From: a virus
Strand: one strand, 5' to 3'
Virus record (IMG/VR): IMGVR_UViG_3300042988_000374
Span: 64,001-128,000 of that record
DNA: 64,000 nucleotides
The position numbers and the translations under genes were made by a program. The notes beneath the pieces were generated by a model. The model was not told the DNA's origin, did no database searches, and worked only from the letters and a program-made list of their open reading frames with translations. Positions within the stretch are counted from its first letter, which is position 1; every line of letters begins with the position of its first letter. Shown one piece after another: positions 48,013-56,845 of this stretch.

Positions 48013-48717
48013 TGCTCGTTTTTGCAATCGATAATGCTTCCTGATATAGGAATCACCAAGATACAAGATGAGCAGCGTAAACATCTCTTCACTATCAAAG
48101 TCGATAAAGTGGTTATTGTGAGACCTGACATAATACCAACCGGTACTGTTGCTGTTTGTCCACAATTTTAAGGCAGCGCAAGGATAGTAATCAGGGTACT
48201 GGGCAAAGAATGACTTTAGGCTAGCTTTAAACTCAGGAGGAGACGACTTATCTTTGAGATACACTCTGTACTGGTGCGCCGGAGTATTTTTGAACTCCAT
48301 GACATCTGGTGTATTTGGTGCAAAGGCTTCCGCTGCTTCAAAGTCCGTGAACTCCATCTTAGCGGCGCGACCTATAAACTTCTCATCATTGGTATAAACT
48401 CTGACTTTTGAGCCAGCATACCAACCATTGTAGGAGATCGAGTGTTCCTTCTTTAGATACTTGTTCTTTAGGTCAATGAGTTTTTTAACTTCACTGTAGT
48501 CTATAGCCAGTAGCGATTCGATATAAGGAGTCGAGCCCTTGTTGTAGAAGTACTGCTGATTAAGCGCCTCTTGAACTCGCAGAACGTATTCGTCTATGGT
48601 GGCTGACTCCCTAATTAGATGCGCGCCTGACATTTCAAACGACACACGGTACTTGTACTTGTTATAGTACAAGGACTGTCGGTGCTCAGATTTTAATTCA
48701 TAAACTGATGATGCCAT
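48010..48717 (-). CDS. Hypothetical protein downstream of ClpA
   Basis: 235 aa, aromatic-rich and basic (HRQSLYYNKYKYRVSFEMSG, TNSNSTGWYYVRSHNNHFI). It overlaps the clpA stop by 20 nt. Its stop codon lies in the terminal bases of the IS605 remnant, so the original C-terminus may have been longer. Function unknown. Confidence 0.55.
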   Translation of the reverse strand: MASSVYELKSEHRQSLYYNKYKYRVSFEMSGAHLIRESATIDEYVLRVQEALNQQYFYNKGSTPYIESLLAIDYSEVKKLIDLKNKYLKKEHSISYNGWYAGSKVRVYTNDEKFIGRAAKMEFTDFEAAEAFAPNTPDVMEFKNTPAHQYRVYLKDKSSPPEFKASLKSFFAQYPDYYPCAALKLWTNSNSTGWYYVRSHNNHFIDFDSEEMFTLLILYLGDSYIRKHYRLQKRA

Positions 48718-50959
48718 CTTCGCCTACCTTCTTTTTACGGACAGTAGACTTTACTGTAAATTCAATTTGATTATCGACCAACTTTGTGTTGATGGTTGCT
48801 GATTGCAGGCGTTCAAATAAGATGCGCTTAGACAGTGGCACACGAATTAATTCATCGATTTTACGTGCTAGTGGTCTGGCGCCCATCTTGTCATCGTAGC
48901 CTTCTTTTGCTAGATGTTCAATCACATCTTCGCTTAAATTAAGAACGAGATTGTGCTTTGTTTTGAGACTGTCTTTGAGTTCATTGGTGAACTTGAGGAC
49001 TACCTTTTTGATGGCAATAGTGTCTAGCTTATTAAACTTGACAATCTGGTCAATACGGTTACGCAACTCAGGCTTGAAAAACTCTTTGAGTGCTCGGTCA
49101 TCTTCACCGTCTTTTGATTGCTTGCCGAATCCAATGTTGTTGCGTTCACCATCAGCACTGCCTAAGTTAGAGGTCATGATAATGATGGTGTTCTTGGCAT
49201 TCACAGACTTGCCGTTAGTGCCAGTGATTTTGCCTTCATCTAGTAACTGTAGGAACAAGTTGTAAACATCAGGGTGAGCTTTTTCAACTTCGTCAAACAA
49301 CATGATGGCATATGGGTTCTTAGAGAGGTCGTTGATGATTTTGCCACCGCCTAAGTTACCATCTTCATAGCCTACATAGCCAGGAGGCGCACCAATGAGT
49401 GCGGCAACGGAGTGCTTCTCTTGGTACTCGGACATATCGTAGCGTAATAGAGGCATATCTAGATACTCTGACAGTGCTTTTGCACACTCTGTTTTACCAG
49501 TACCTGTTGGACCAGTGAACAAGAATGAAGCAATTGGTTTGTTCTCGTTACCAATGCCCGCTTGACTCACATAGATTCGATCTAGTACAGTATCTACTGC
49601 ACTGTCTTGACCATACAAGCGAGACTTAACGTTGGCTTCAAGGTCGATCATGCGTGACGAATTGTCAGTGCTCATCTTATCAACTGGAATACCAGTAGTC
49701 TTGCATACTTGTTCATTGACAAGAGCTTCGGTGATATGCACACCAGAATTACCAGCTACTCGTTGAACTGCACAAGCACCGTCTAGCAAGTCGATTGATT
49801 TATCAGGATTCTTACGTTCATGTAAGTAACGTGAACTCAATTCAACCGCAGCTTTAATTGCGTCTGCGTCAATAGTAACGTTGTGGAACTCATTCAAACG
49901 TGGAGCTAAGCCAGTTAAGATTTTAACAGTGGTCTCGTCATCTGGTTCATTGATATCAACACGGTAGAAGCGGCGCATTAACGCACGGTCCTTCTCAAAT
50001 GACTCGTAGTACTCTTCCCATGTAGTAGATGCGATAATCTTTAGATTGCCCTTAGTAATAGCAGGCTTGATCATATTGGCAAAGTCCATTGATGAGTTAG
50101 TGCCGCTACCAGCACCGCGCATAGTGTGTGCTTCGTCGATAAAGAGGATTGCTTTTTCTTTAGCGGCAAGGGCAGCAAATACGTCTTTTACTTTTTCTTC
50201 AAAGTCGCCACGATATTTACTACCAGCAAGTAGAGAGCCAATCTCCAAGGAATATACTTCATGGCCTTTTAGGAATTCTGGAGCAGTGCCATCAAAGATG
50301 CGTTGTGCAATGCCCTCAGCAATTTGGGTTTTGCCGACGCCCGCATCGCCCACCATTAAAACGTTGGCTTTAAACTTCTTAGCAAGAATGGTAACAATCT
50401 TGTTTACTTCATCGTCGCGGCCAATCATAGGCTCTAACTTCTTCTGTTGAGCACGTTCAGTTAGATTAATCGTGTGTTCTGCAAGGAGCTCCGATGCACG
50501 ACCAGCTGACATTTTACCAGAAGTGGTACCTGACTTGGCACCAAATACAAATTCCTTCTTTGTAACACCCCACTTTAATAAGAAGTAACTGGCGTGTGAA
50601 TTGGTCTCACTCATGATACTGATATACAAGTCTTCAATATCCATTTGAGTTCTACCAGTAAAGATAACTCGTGCTAGCGCTGTGTTGATTACTCGCTCTA
50701 AGGTAGCAGTGCGCTTTGGATTTACTGGCTTGCCTGGTTGTGGTTCAACAACAATGTGAGTTAATGTTTGCACGTAATTGTCTACATCAGCTGCTAGTGC
50801 AGGGACATCAATGTTGAGATTGTTTAAACGTGATTTAAATGTCTCGTTTGCCAACATACCAAATAAGATATGCTCTAGTGTGACGTACCCATGATTGTAG
50901 CGCTGGGCATACACAATAGATGAATCTACGATTTGTTGAATGTCAGGATTGTTAGTCAT
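48698..50959 (-). CDS. clpA: ClpA-like AAA+ unfoldase
   Basis: 753 aa, close to E. coli ClpA (758). An N-domain (IVDSSIVYAQRYNHGYVTLE) is followed by D1 with Walker A GDAGVGKTQIAEG and Walker B AILFIDEAHTM. D2 has GPTGTGKTECAKAL and IMLFDEVEKAHPDVYN. In D2 the loop NNIGFGKQ has IGF at the place of ClpA's IGL, the tripeptide that docks on ClpP. So it probably feeds substrates to host ClpP. No phage ClpP is in view. It lies directly downstream of dnaJ. Confidence 0.92.
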   Translation of the reverse strand: MTNNPDIQQIVDSSIVYAQRYNHGYVTLEHILFGMLANETFKSRLNNLNIDVPALAADVDNYVQTLTHIVVEPQPGKPVNPKRTATLERVINTALARVIFTGRTQMDIEDLYISIMSETNSHASYFLLKWGVTKKEFVFGAKSGTTSGKMSAGRASELLAEHTINLTERAQQKKLEPMIGRDDEVNKIVTILAKKFKANVLMVGDAGVGKTQIAEGIAQRIFDGTAPEFLKGHEVYSLEIGSLLAGSKYRGDFEEKVKDVFAALAAKEKAILFIDEAHTMRGAGSGTNSSMDFANMIKPAITKGNLKIIASTTWEEYYESFEKDRALMRRFYRVDINEPDDETTVKILTGLAPRLNEFHNVTIDADAIKAAVELSSRYLHERKNPDKSIDLLDGACAVQRVAGNSGVHITEALVNEQVCKTTGIPVDKMSTDNSSRMIDLEANVKSRLYGQDSAVDTVLDRIYVSQAGIGNENKPIASFLFTGPTGTGKTECAKALSEYLDMPLLRYDMSEYQEKHSVAALIGAPPGYVGYEDGNLGGGKIINDLSKNPYAIMLFDEVEKAHPDVYNLFLQLLDEGKITGTNGKSVNAKNTIIIMTSNLGSADGERNNIGFGKQSKDGEDDRALKEFFKPELRNRIDQIVKFNKLDTIAIKKVVLKFTNELKDSLKTKHNLVLNLSEDVIEHLAKEGYDDKMGARPLARKIDELIRVPLSKRILFERLQSATINTKLVDNQIEFTVKSTVRKKKVGEDGIISL

Positions 50960-50962
50960 TTA

Positions 50963-51760
50963 TTAAATTCCCTTTGATTTATTAACTTCTACTTTGATTG
51001 CTTCAAGTAGCTCGTCGCTGATTGTATCAGGTGCTACTCCCTGTAACAAAACAAATTGGTTACCTTTGAAGCCATTTGCTTCTAAGCCGCGGCCTGCTAA
51101 TCTTAGGGAAGCGCCACTGTTTGTCCTTGGCGGCACTGTTGCTTCTAGTTCGTCACCCCAGATTGTGGTAACTTTGATGGTAGTACCAAGGAGGAGTTCA
51201 AACACCGATAGCTTGCGAGTGCAGTATAAGTCTAGTCCACGGCGTTCTAATTCTGGATGTGGACGCACTCTGAATTCAACTTGCAAGATGCCATCTGGCA
51301 TAATACCATCGTAGCGAACATTCTGTCCAGTCTCTACGTTCTTTGGTACATTGATTTGAATTGTTTTTGGTCCTGTTGGGCCTTGAATCTGAACAGTAAC
51401 CGAATCACCAGTTGCAACTTGTTTGAGTGTGACTTCTACCGCAACAGTATAGATCCGTTGGCGCTGCTGGTTGAATTGCCGGAAGATATCATCGAATGGA
51501 TTGCCGCCACCAAAATTGAAATGAAAGTCCCCAAATGGATTTTGACCACCTTGACCGAATGGGCTCGGGTTATCATGTTGTTGCTTTAATTGTGGGTCGC
51601 TTAGATTGCGATATGCTTCCTCAACCTCTTGGAACTTGGCGGTATCTCCTCCTTCGCGATCAGGGTGATACTTAGCTGCCATCTTGCGATATGCTTTTTT
51701 GATTTCTTCTGGAGTGGCGTTGCGCTCTACTCCTAGTGTTTTGTAATAGTCCATAGTCAT
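50963..51760 (-). CDS. dnaJ: DnaJ/CbpA-type co-chaperone
   Basis: 265 aa. J-domain at residues 1-65 with KYHPDREGG (HPD). A Gly/Phe-rich linker (GQGGQNPFGDFHFNFGGGNP) follows, then two beta-sandwich client domains with no CxxCxGxG zinc repeats: the CbpA-like (type II) form. It would stimulate host DnaK and so act before ClpA/ClpP, whose gene follows 3 nt later. Start overlaps the HNH stop (ATGA). Confidence 0.9.
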   Translation of the reverse strand: MTMDYYKTLGVERNATPEEIKKAYRKMAAKYHPDREGGDTAKFQEVEEAYRNLSDPQLKQQHDNPSPFGQGGQNPFGDFHFNFGGGNPFDDIFRQFNQQRQRIYTVAVEVTLKQVATGDSVTVQIQGPTGPKTIQINVPKNVETGQNVRYDGIMPDGILQVEFRVRPHPELERRGLDLYCTRKLSVFELLLGTTIKVTTIWGDELEATVPPRTNSGASLRLAGRGLEANGFKGNQFVLLQGVAPDTISDELLEAIKVEVNKSKGI

Positions 51761-52344
51761 TCTTGTTTGTGTTTACAGTATTTACGGTGATGCTGAACTT
51801 CATTGCTCACGCCGATACCCTCTTTGCCACAATCAACACACTTCCATTTGCGCTGATTCATGTGGGTCCCTGCCTCTAACTGTGCTTGTTGAACGTCTTT
51901 AGACATTGACGTGCCGTCGTCACGCTTGAGGAAGTTATGTTTACCAGCGACCACTGTATCACTCGATACTGAGGTACCGTCTGGTCGTTTTAATAAATGG
52001 TGTGTCTTATTAGCAAGTCGGCGCTGATTACTTGCGGATTGTATCTTGCCTCCAACGAGATTAGCAGTCCCTGCTTCCACTCTCTTATTGTGAGCCAGTT
52101 TTGCTAAGCGTCTTATCTCTTCTGGTGATTTACCCATTCGTTGAGCCATGATAAGACAAGCTCTCACATCACCCTGAGATTCGTGTATGGCGTAGTGTTC
52201 AGCCAATGGTACTGCTTTTAGATTCGAAGGTTCATTATTCGAATGATTGCCATCGATATGATGGACATCATAAGTCCTACCGTTCTCTTCTCTCGGTATT
52301 GGTCCATAATGTTGTTCGTAGATTTGTCTATGTTTAGCACCCAT
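51757..52344 (-). CDS. HNH homing endonuclease, free-standing (paralog 2)
   Basis: 195 aa. YDVHHIDGNHSNNEPSNLKA is the HNH core, nearly the same as in the 44933-45637 product; both start with RQ/RKIYEQHYG. GxH repeats (EAGTANLVGG, VAGKHNFLKR, EAGTHMN) and a zinc knuckle (CVDCGKEGIG, HHRKYCKH) follow. It sits between the holin-like and dnaJ genes with its own promoter. Confidence 0.85.
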   Translation of the reverse strand: MGAKHRQIYEQHYGPIPREENGRTYDVHHIDGNHSNNEPSNLKAVPLAEHYAIHESQGDVRACLIMAQRMGKSPEEIRRLAKLAHNKRVEAGTANLVGGKIQSASNQRRLANKTHHLLKRPDGTSVSSDTVVAGKHNFLKRDDGTSMSKDVQQAQLEAGTHMNQRKWKCVDCGKEGIGVSNEVQHHRKYCKHKQE

Positions 52345-52351
52345 ATTCTCA

Positions 52352-52381
52352 AGTGTATCATAGTTTGACTCTAACAGTCAA
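52352..52381 (-). promoter_or_regulatory. Sigma70 promoter, near-leaderless
   Basis: Minus strand TTGACT, 18 bp, TACACT, then 7 nt and the ATG at 52344. Confidence 0.55.
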
Positions 52382-52396
52382 CATAAATGGATGAGC

Positions 52397-52885
52397 TTAT
52401 GCTTTCTCAGCGATCTTCTCTTGTGTTCTGCCGTATGCTGCGATACCTAGAACTGCTCCACATGCAATGTGGAATAATCCTCCACCTTGAATCGTAAGTG
52501 GTTGCCACTGTGAACTGATCTGACCATGAGTTAATGCTTGGAGTATACTCCAGAGTACAGGGAATACGACGAAGTCGCAACTACACGCAACTAGATACAT
52601 CATAGCAAATAATGGTCTCCACCTCTTATTGATGAAATCTCCAAACCAATCATCTGCTTTGATCAATGATTGTGCGCCCTCGTGCATTGCTCCACCACTA
52701 CTCTTGATTATGTCTGCCTGAACTTCAGCTTGGAGCATACCGCGCTGTACTGCTGGTGCAGCACCAAAAGATGCGCCTGCTGGAATAGCATCAACTGTTT
52801 TGTCGGCTGCTAATTGACCCCATGCAGTATCAGTAGTTGCGACTGGAGATAGTGAATCAGATTTTTGTGGTAGTAATGTTGCCAT
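52397..52885 (-). CDS. Putative holin-like membrane protein
   Basis: 162 aa. A polar Ala-rich N-terminal half, an amphipathic DDWFGDFINKRWRPLFAMMY, two hydrophobic segments (MYLVACSCDFVVFPVLWSIL and LFHIACGAVLGIAAYG) and a short RTQEKIAEKA tail. This resembles the GTA/phage 3TM holin family (W-RP, DFV..P.LW, GRT.EK). It is late-expressed. Holin function is inferred from topology and family resemblance. Confidence 0.6.
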   Translation of the reverse strand: MATLLPQKSDSLSPVATTDTAWGQLAADKTVDAIPAGASFGAAPAVQRGMLQAEVQADIIKSSGGAMHEGAQSLIKADDWFGDFINKRWRPLFAMMYLVACSCDFVVFPVLWSILQALTHGQISSQWQPLTIQGGGLFHIACGAVLGIAAYGRTQEKIAEKA

Positions 52886-52906
52886 TTTAGTTCCTTAAAT
52901 AGTCTA

Positions 52907-52915
52907 GTATTTATC
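52907..52915 (-). promoter_or_regulatory. Late promoter box
   Basis: Minus strand GATAAATAC, 21 nt before the ATG at 52885; AAGGA ribosome site in the leader. Confidence 0.7.
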
Positions 52916-52927
52916 AAAATGGAACGG

Positions 52928-53485
52928 TTAGAGTAGACCAGCTTGGCGCTTTAGAGCCTTGATATCTGGTGAATCATTACACTGAGTTGTAGTCATTGCT
53001 ACACCAGCAATCTCACGCCACTCATTCAATTGTGCGTTAGGATCATTTGGATAAGCCTCGCGGTATTTCTTAGGACTTAGTTCAACACGAGCACGAATGT
53101 ATTCCGCGGTGTTCTCGATCACTTCATCATCAAGACGGATCTCCCAGTCTCGTAGATTTAGTTCAGTGAGTGGTTCTAAGTCGGAGATCATCTCAATGAT
53201 GTTCTCTGGTGAATTACTACGGCGTTTAATCTCGACGAACACCAAGAATTTATCCTTGGTAACTTCACCTGGTGACGTAGATGCGTCCATGACACATTCA
53301 TATCCGCGCTCGAACCAACCTGCCAAGTCAAGAGCAGCTTCTTTGGACTTTACGGAAAAGTCAAGGGTAATACTGGCATCATCTGGGCCAATGTTGGAAG
53401 CATATCGGTCGATGCCAACGATTGGATAAATTTGACGCTTTAGGTCACCTGCTCGGAAGCCTTCGTTTAATAGTTTCTTTGTCAT
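52928..53485 (-). CDS. Probable structural protein
   Basis: 185 aa from the ATG behind GGAAGACACT; a start 12 nt upstream (TAATG overlap) is also possible. MTKKLLNEGFRAGDLKRQIY, IDRYASNIG and NEWREIAGVAMT are seen in conserved T4-like phage proteins linked to head or tail genes. It follows the Gly/Met-tailed protein in the same late transcript. Role unknown. Confidence 0.58.
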   Translation of the reverse strand: MTKKLLNEGFRAGDLKRQIYPIVGIDRYASNIGPDDASITLDFSVKSKEAALDLAGWFERGYECVMDASTSPGEVTKDKFLVFVEIKRRSNSPENIIEMISDLEPLTELNLRDWEIRLDDEVIENTAEYIRARVELSPKKYREAYPNDPNAQLNEWREIAGVAMTTTQCNDSPDIKALKRQAGLL

Positions 53486-53496
53486 AGTGTCTTCCA

Positions 53497-54129
53497 TTAG
53501 AGTGGTGGTAAGCCGCCCATAGCGCCGTTCATGCCGCCTCCCATGCCTCCCATTGGGTCAGCGCCCATGCCTCCCATGGCATCTGCTGTGTCTGAGGTGT
53601 CTTCAGTACCAGATGCGTCGGCATCATCATAGTCTTTTTCATAGGCAGAATCTAAGTCTTCTAGTTCGATAGACTTATCAGCAAGGTCAACGGTACCTTC
53701 TCTAATATCATTCAACAAGGTCTTTGGCACAGTGATGTTGACTAACCAAACATCTCGGTCAATCATCTTTGGGTACTTAGTACCAGCTAGGAAGTCATCT
53801 GGTGTTTTAATTTGAATTGGTGATTTAACTGTGGTCTTTTTAAACTCAACTGTGCAGCCAAGAGTAACTAGGCGTTTGCCACCACGTGGGTCTGGCATAA
53901 GAGACTTTGGCCACATAAACGTAGCTGATACGTCATAGCGATTGACTTCTGGGCCATGAACTAGTTCGCCTAGTCCCCAGTTTTTAAACGTATATAGATC
54001 CGCCTCGTCTAGTACGCGCTCCACGTCAAACAAGACAGCCATAATGCCATCACTAATCATGACGTTATCGATGTTTTTAACGATGTCTAGCCAACCTGGC
54101 GCATCTAATGCAGTGTATTTTTTGCTCAT
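53497..54129 (-). CDS. Probable structural protein with Gly/Met-rich tail
   Basis: 210 aa. MSKKYTALDAPGWLDIVKNI begins a globular ~150-residue body (MPDPRGGKRLVTLGCTVEF). An acidic linker and a low-complexity tail (MGGMGADPMGGMGGGMNGAM) follow. Flexible tails of this kind occur in late head-completion or scaffold-like proteins. Two late boxes precede it, one only 4 nt from the ATG. Confidence 0.6.
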   Translation of the reverse strand: MSKKYTALDAPGWLDIVKNIDNVMISDGIMAVLFDVERVLDEADLYTFKNWGLGELVHGPEVNRYDVSATFMWPKSLMPDPRGGKRLVTLGCTVEFKKTTVKSPIQIKTPDDFLAGTKYPKMIDRDVWLVNITVPKTLLNDIREGTVDLADKSIELEDLDSAYEKDYDDADASGTEDTSDTADAMGGMGADPMGGMGGGMNGAMGGLPPL

Positions 54130-54132
54130 GTA

Positions 54133-54141
54133 GTATTTATC
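54133..54141 (-). promoter_or_regulatory. Late promoter box next to start codon
   Basis: Minus strand GATAAATAC, then TAC and ATG at 54129. No ribosome site. Confidence 0.65.
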
Positions 54142-54189
54142 TAGGATTAATAGAGTACACGAATATGTGTTTGTTCCCAGTGGAGCTCA

Positions 54190-54198
54190 GTATTTATC
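54190..54198 (-). promoter_or_regulatory. Second late promoter box
   Basis: Minus strand GATAAATAC about 60 nt upstream of the 54129 gene, giving a possible leadered transcript in addition to the proximal box. Confidence 0.5.
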
Positions 54199-54276
54199 AC
54201 TTTTTTACACTCCATTAGTAGCATTGTTTAGCTCTCTCCACCTCTTTAAATAGTTTGAGTTCACCAGGAGGTCTGA

Positions 54277-55071
54277 ATGAACGATACAACTAACATCAGG
54301 GAGTTAAAGTTGAGTAGAAAAACAAGTAGCGCTAAGCGCAAAGAGCAAGAGTATTACCCATCACGCAGTCAACGATCAAAGTATGCCGAGCACGAATCAA
54401 ACACGATCAACTTCAATCCACAGAAGCAACGTAAGGCAGTCACCCTGGTACCAAAAACAATCAATCAAGAAGACTATATCATGGCCCTTCAGGACCGGTC
54501 AGTTGATGTGGTAATTGCTGGCGGCCCAGCTGGTACTGGCAAGACATATTTGGCTACTCTAGCAGCTATTCAAGCCTATCGTAATAAAGAGGTAAGTCGC
54601 ATTGTGATTCTTCGACCAGCTGTCTCTATTGAAGGTGAAGAGCATGGCTTCCTACCAGGTGATTTAACTGCTAAGTTAGCTCCTTGGTGCCGCCCAGTAC
54701 TCGATGTCCTACGCGAGTTTTACAACATCAAAGAGATTGAACATATGCTCTCAGAGGAGATTATCGAGTTCGCATCTCTTGGTATGGTTCGGGGAAGGAC
54801 TTTTAAGAATACATGGCTCCTACTTGATGAGTCCCAGAATTCATCACCAACACAGTTAAAGTCTCTCTTAACACGTATTGGTGAAGGCAGTAAGTTTGTA
54901 TTGAATGGTGATATTGACCAGTCAGACAGAATCGACCGTGAGTGCGGACTAGCTGATTTACTAGAGCGAATGGACGAAGCTAACATAAGAGGCGTACAGG
55001 TGTGCCACTTTGATAATCGTGATATTCAGCGTCATAGACTAGTTGGTGAATTCATCAAACTGTATAAATGA
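54277..55071 (+). CDS. phoH: PhoH-like ATPase
   Basis: 264 aa. A basic ~60-residue N-terminus is followed by the PhoH domain: Walker A GGPAGTGKTYLATL near residue 86, RPAVSIEGEEHGFLPGD and Walker B LLLDESQNSS. PhoH-like proteins are common in marine phages, with a proposed role in RNA handling or phosphate stress. It is the only plus-strand gene between 16.4 and 64 kb, with a strong AGGAGG ribosome site and a TTTAAATAG box ~25 nt upstream. Confidence 0.92.
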   Translation: MNDTTNIRELKLSRKTSSAKRKEQEYYPSRSQRSKYAEHESNTINFNPQKQRKAVTLVPKTINQEDYIMALQDRSVDVVIAGGPAGTGKTYLATLAAIQAYRNKEVSRIVILRPAVSIEGEEHGFLPGDLTAKLAPWCRPVLDVLREFYNIKEIEHMLSEEIIEFASLGMVRGRTFKNTWLLLDESQNSSPTQLKSLLTRIGEGSKFVLNGDIDQSDRIDRECGLADLLERMDEANIRGVQVCHFDNRDIQRHRLVGEFIKLYK

Positions 55072-55073
55072 CA

Positions 55074-55093
55074 AAAGGGGCACCTGCCCCTTT
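55074..55093. terminator. Bidirectional intrinsic terminator
   Basis: AAAGGGGCA-CC-TGCCCCTTT between phoH and the converging minus-strand gene. Confidence 0.82.
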
Positions 55094-55556
55094 ATTGTCC
55101 ACTGTGATATACCATCATCTGCGCAATTTCTGCTGGATCAATTTTAAACAGTGGCGCAACTGCGTCTTGTTTAATATCAATTATCAGCATTTTGTTGCCA
55201 GCACGTGTGATAATCTCACGGTATTTAAACGTCTTTGGGTCTACCACGTATACCCAACCTTGATCCGGATTAATGAATCGCGCATGTGGACTTGGTAGCG
55301 ACACGAAGTAAAGCACGTCAACGTTTCTACACTTGTTGATTTGATTGGCGCGTATGGTAAACCCATTCTCCAAGATATATGGAGTTTGAGTTTTAACTTC
55401 TACAGTAGCGCCGTCGATTATCAGATCCTTCTTACTATCATACGGGTCAATAGCATGAGTAACTACACTGCCATTCATGCTGGCCCAGTTACCCACACAT
55501 ATCTCACCCATTTTACCAAGGCGGAGCTTCTTTTCTTCTGAATCGAGTACTCTCAT
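55092..55556 (-). CDS. PD-(D/E)xK nuclease-like protein
   Basis: 154 aa. The start LGKMGEICVGNWASMNG and then DPYDSKKDLIIDGATVEVKT give the E...D...ExK pattern of the restriction-endonuclease fold. Small proteins of this kind in phages may be Holliday-junction or DNA-end nucleases. All catalytic residues appear present. It ends at the phoH terminator. Start overlaps the HAD gene (ATGA). Confidence 0.62.
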   Translation of the reverse strand: MRVLDSEEKKLRLGKMGEICVGNWASMNGSVVTHAIDPYDSKKDLIIDGATVEVKTQTPYILENGFTIRANQINKCRNVDVLYFVSLPSPHARFINPDQGWVYVVDPKTFKYREIITRAGNKMLIIDIKQDAVAPLFKIDPAEIAQMMVYHSGQ

Positions 55557-56137
55557 ACGCCAACAATCATTTCATAAATTTGCTTCCAGTTTTTAACAAC
55601 TGGGATGCTGCCATCGTAGTCGAGATTGTGGCCGTGCTCCATGATCACTGATGTTAATCCGAGATTTTTACCAGTAACCGCATTGTCAACTAGATCCTCT
55701 AGCCAGAATAGACCACTGTCTTTATATTGAGCCAGCGCTGAATCTTTTGGTGCACCAGTATCCAAGAATACAATCTCTTCAAATACAGTTTCACCAAACA
55801 ACTTCTCTAAGTTCATTTTACGAAGACGCTGAGCGTTTTTATTTTTACTCAGTGACGTGATTGCATGGAAGACATAGCCGTGCTCCTCGTGTAAACGACG
55901 AACATAGTGAATGGCATCCCGTAATGGTGGCAAGAAGGCAATGGCAGAACTCTCATTAAATGTCTTAATGAGCTTTAAGCCTTCTTCTTTGCTAATGTCG
56001 TATTGTTTATCGATGCCGTATTTGAATTGGGCGCCTTCTTTACGGACGTGACCTTGTTCTTCCATCCAGCAGTGGAATGGGTAGTCCCACTGAAGCAAGA
56101 TTCCGTCAACGTCTGTAAGAATGATGTTACTGTCCAT
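55553..56137 (-). CDS. HAD-family phosphatase (5'-nucleotidase-like)
   Basis: 194 aa from the ATG preceded by GAGAG; a start 12 nt upstream is also possible. ILTDVDGILLQWDYPFHCWM holds the DxDG HAD nucleophile motif, ITSLSKNKNAQR the second motif and FWLEDLVDNAVTG the third (acidic). The cap resembles deoxyribonucleotidase-like NT5C. It may dephosphorylate host or phage nucleotides. Confidence 0.75.
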   Translation of the reverse strand: MDSNIILTDVDGILLQWDYPFHCWMEEQGHVRKEGAQFKYGIDKQYDISKEEGLKLIKTFNESSAIAFLPPLRDAIHYVRRLHEEHGYVFHAITSLSKNKNAQRLRKMNLEKLFGETVFEEIVFLDTGAPKDSALAQYKDSGLFWLEDLVDNAVTGKNLGLTSVIMEHGHNLDYDGSIPVVKNWKQIYEMIVGV

Positions 56138-56420
56138 CTGAACTCTCATTTAAGTTAGTTGCTGGTGATTCACTCTCTTGAACTTTTTCTAGTTGCTCAA
56201 TTAAGCTAGGGTAAACTTCTTTGTAATACTCATTGAGTGATTCAAAAGTAGTTGGTACGACTTTGCCCTCGATAACACACTTGTTTACTTTGCGTGTTTT
56301 GTAGTCAATGATTACGTTGACCGATTGCAAGTCGCGTGGCTTAAGGCTCTTGGTAAAGCCAACTTGCTCGGTGATTTCTCCGCCAGGTTGACGGAGATAG
56401 GTGATGAGCAAAAATCTCAT
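56127..56420 (-). CDS. Conserved small phage protein
   Basis: 97 aa from the ATG (MRFLLITYLRQPGGEITEQV) behind GGAG; ATGA overlap upstream. RDLQSVNVIIDYKTRKVNKC follows. A compact alpha/beta protein common in T4-like cyanophages; role unknown. Confidence 0.6.
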   Translation of the reverse strand: MRFLLITYLRQPGGEITEQVGFTKSLKPRDLQSVNVIIDYKTRKVNKCVIEGKVVPTTFESLNEYYKEVYPSLIEQLEKVQESESPATNLNESSDGQ

Positions 56421-56635
56421 TTGCAATTCTCCAAATATTGATCAAATTTTGTACAGGCTTCATCAAAAGAGATAGCCCATACTTTAGCGCACATTACGCC
56501 GCCGTCGATAGTCATATCAAACGGAACTAGGCCATTGAATCTGAAGTCCTCCGGCACAGGCGTAGTTACCAAGAACTCATTAAGCATCTTGGCACGATTG
56601 ATAAAGTGGTCACAGATTTCTTTGGCCGTTTCCAT
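56417..56635 (-). CDS. Small hypothetical protein
   Basis: 72 aa (METAKEICDHFINRAKMLNE, then SFDEACTKFDQYLENCK). ATGA overlap with the next gene. No family recognised. Confidence 0.55.
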   Translation of the reverse strand: METAKEICDHFINRAKMLNEFLVTTPVPEDFRFNGLVPFDMTIDGGVMCAKVWAISFDEACTKFDQYLENCK

Positions 56636-56637
56636 GA

Positions 56638-56835
56638 TTAGGCTGCCTTCTTAGCTTCAGCGCGGGCTGCTTTTTCTACTGTGATTTCAGTGCGTCGAGC
56701 TTTGATCGCTTTAGCCATTTCACCAAGTGCCTTACGAGCGCGAGTGCCAGCAGCCGCATTGCCCTTTTCGAACTTCTCGTGCTCTGCTAAGTATGCTTCT
56801 AAATGTGTGTTGATTTCAGTGTGTGCTTGTGACAT
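56638..56835 (-). CDS. Histone-H1-like small phage protein
   Basis: 65 aa from the ATG behind GGAGAACACT; a longer frame starts upstream without a ribosome site. EKFEKGNAAAGTRARKALGE and KAIKARRTEI match the phage histone-like family with its KGN-AAGTRARKAL core. Basic and helical, likely DNA binding. Confidence 0.72.
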   Translation of the reverse strand: MSQAHTEINTHLEAYLAEHEKFEKGNAAAGTRARKALGEMAKAIKARRTEITVEKAARAEAKKAA

Positions 56836-56845
56836 AGTGTTCTCC

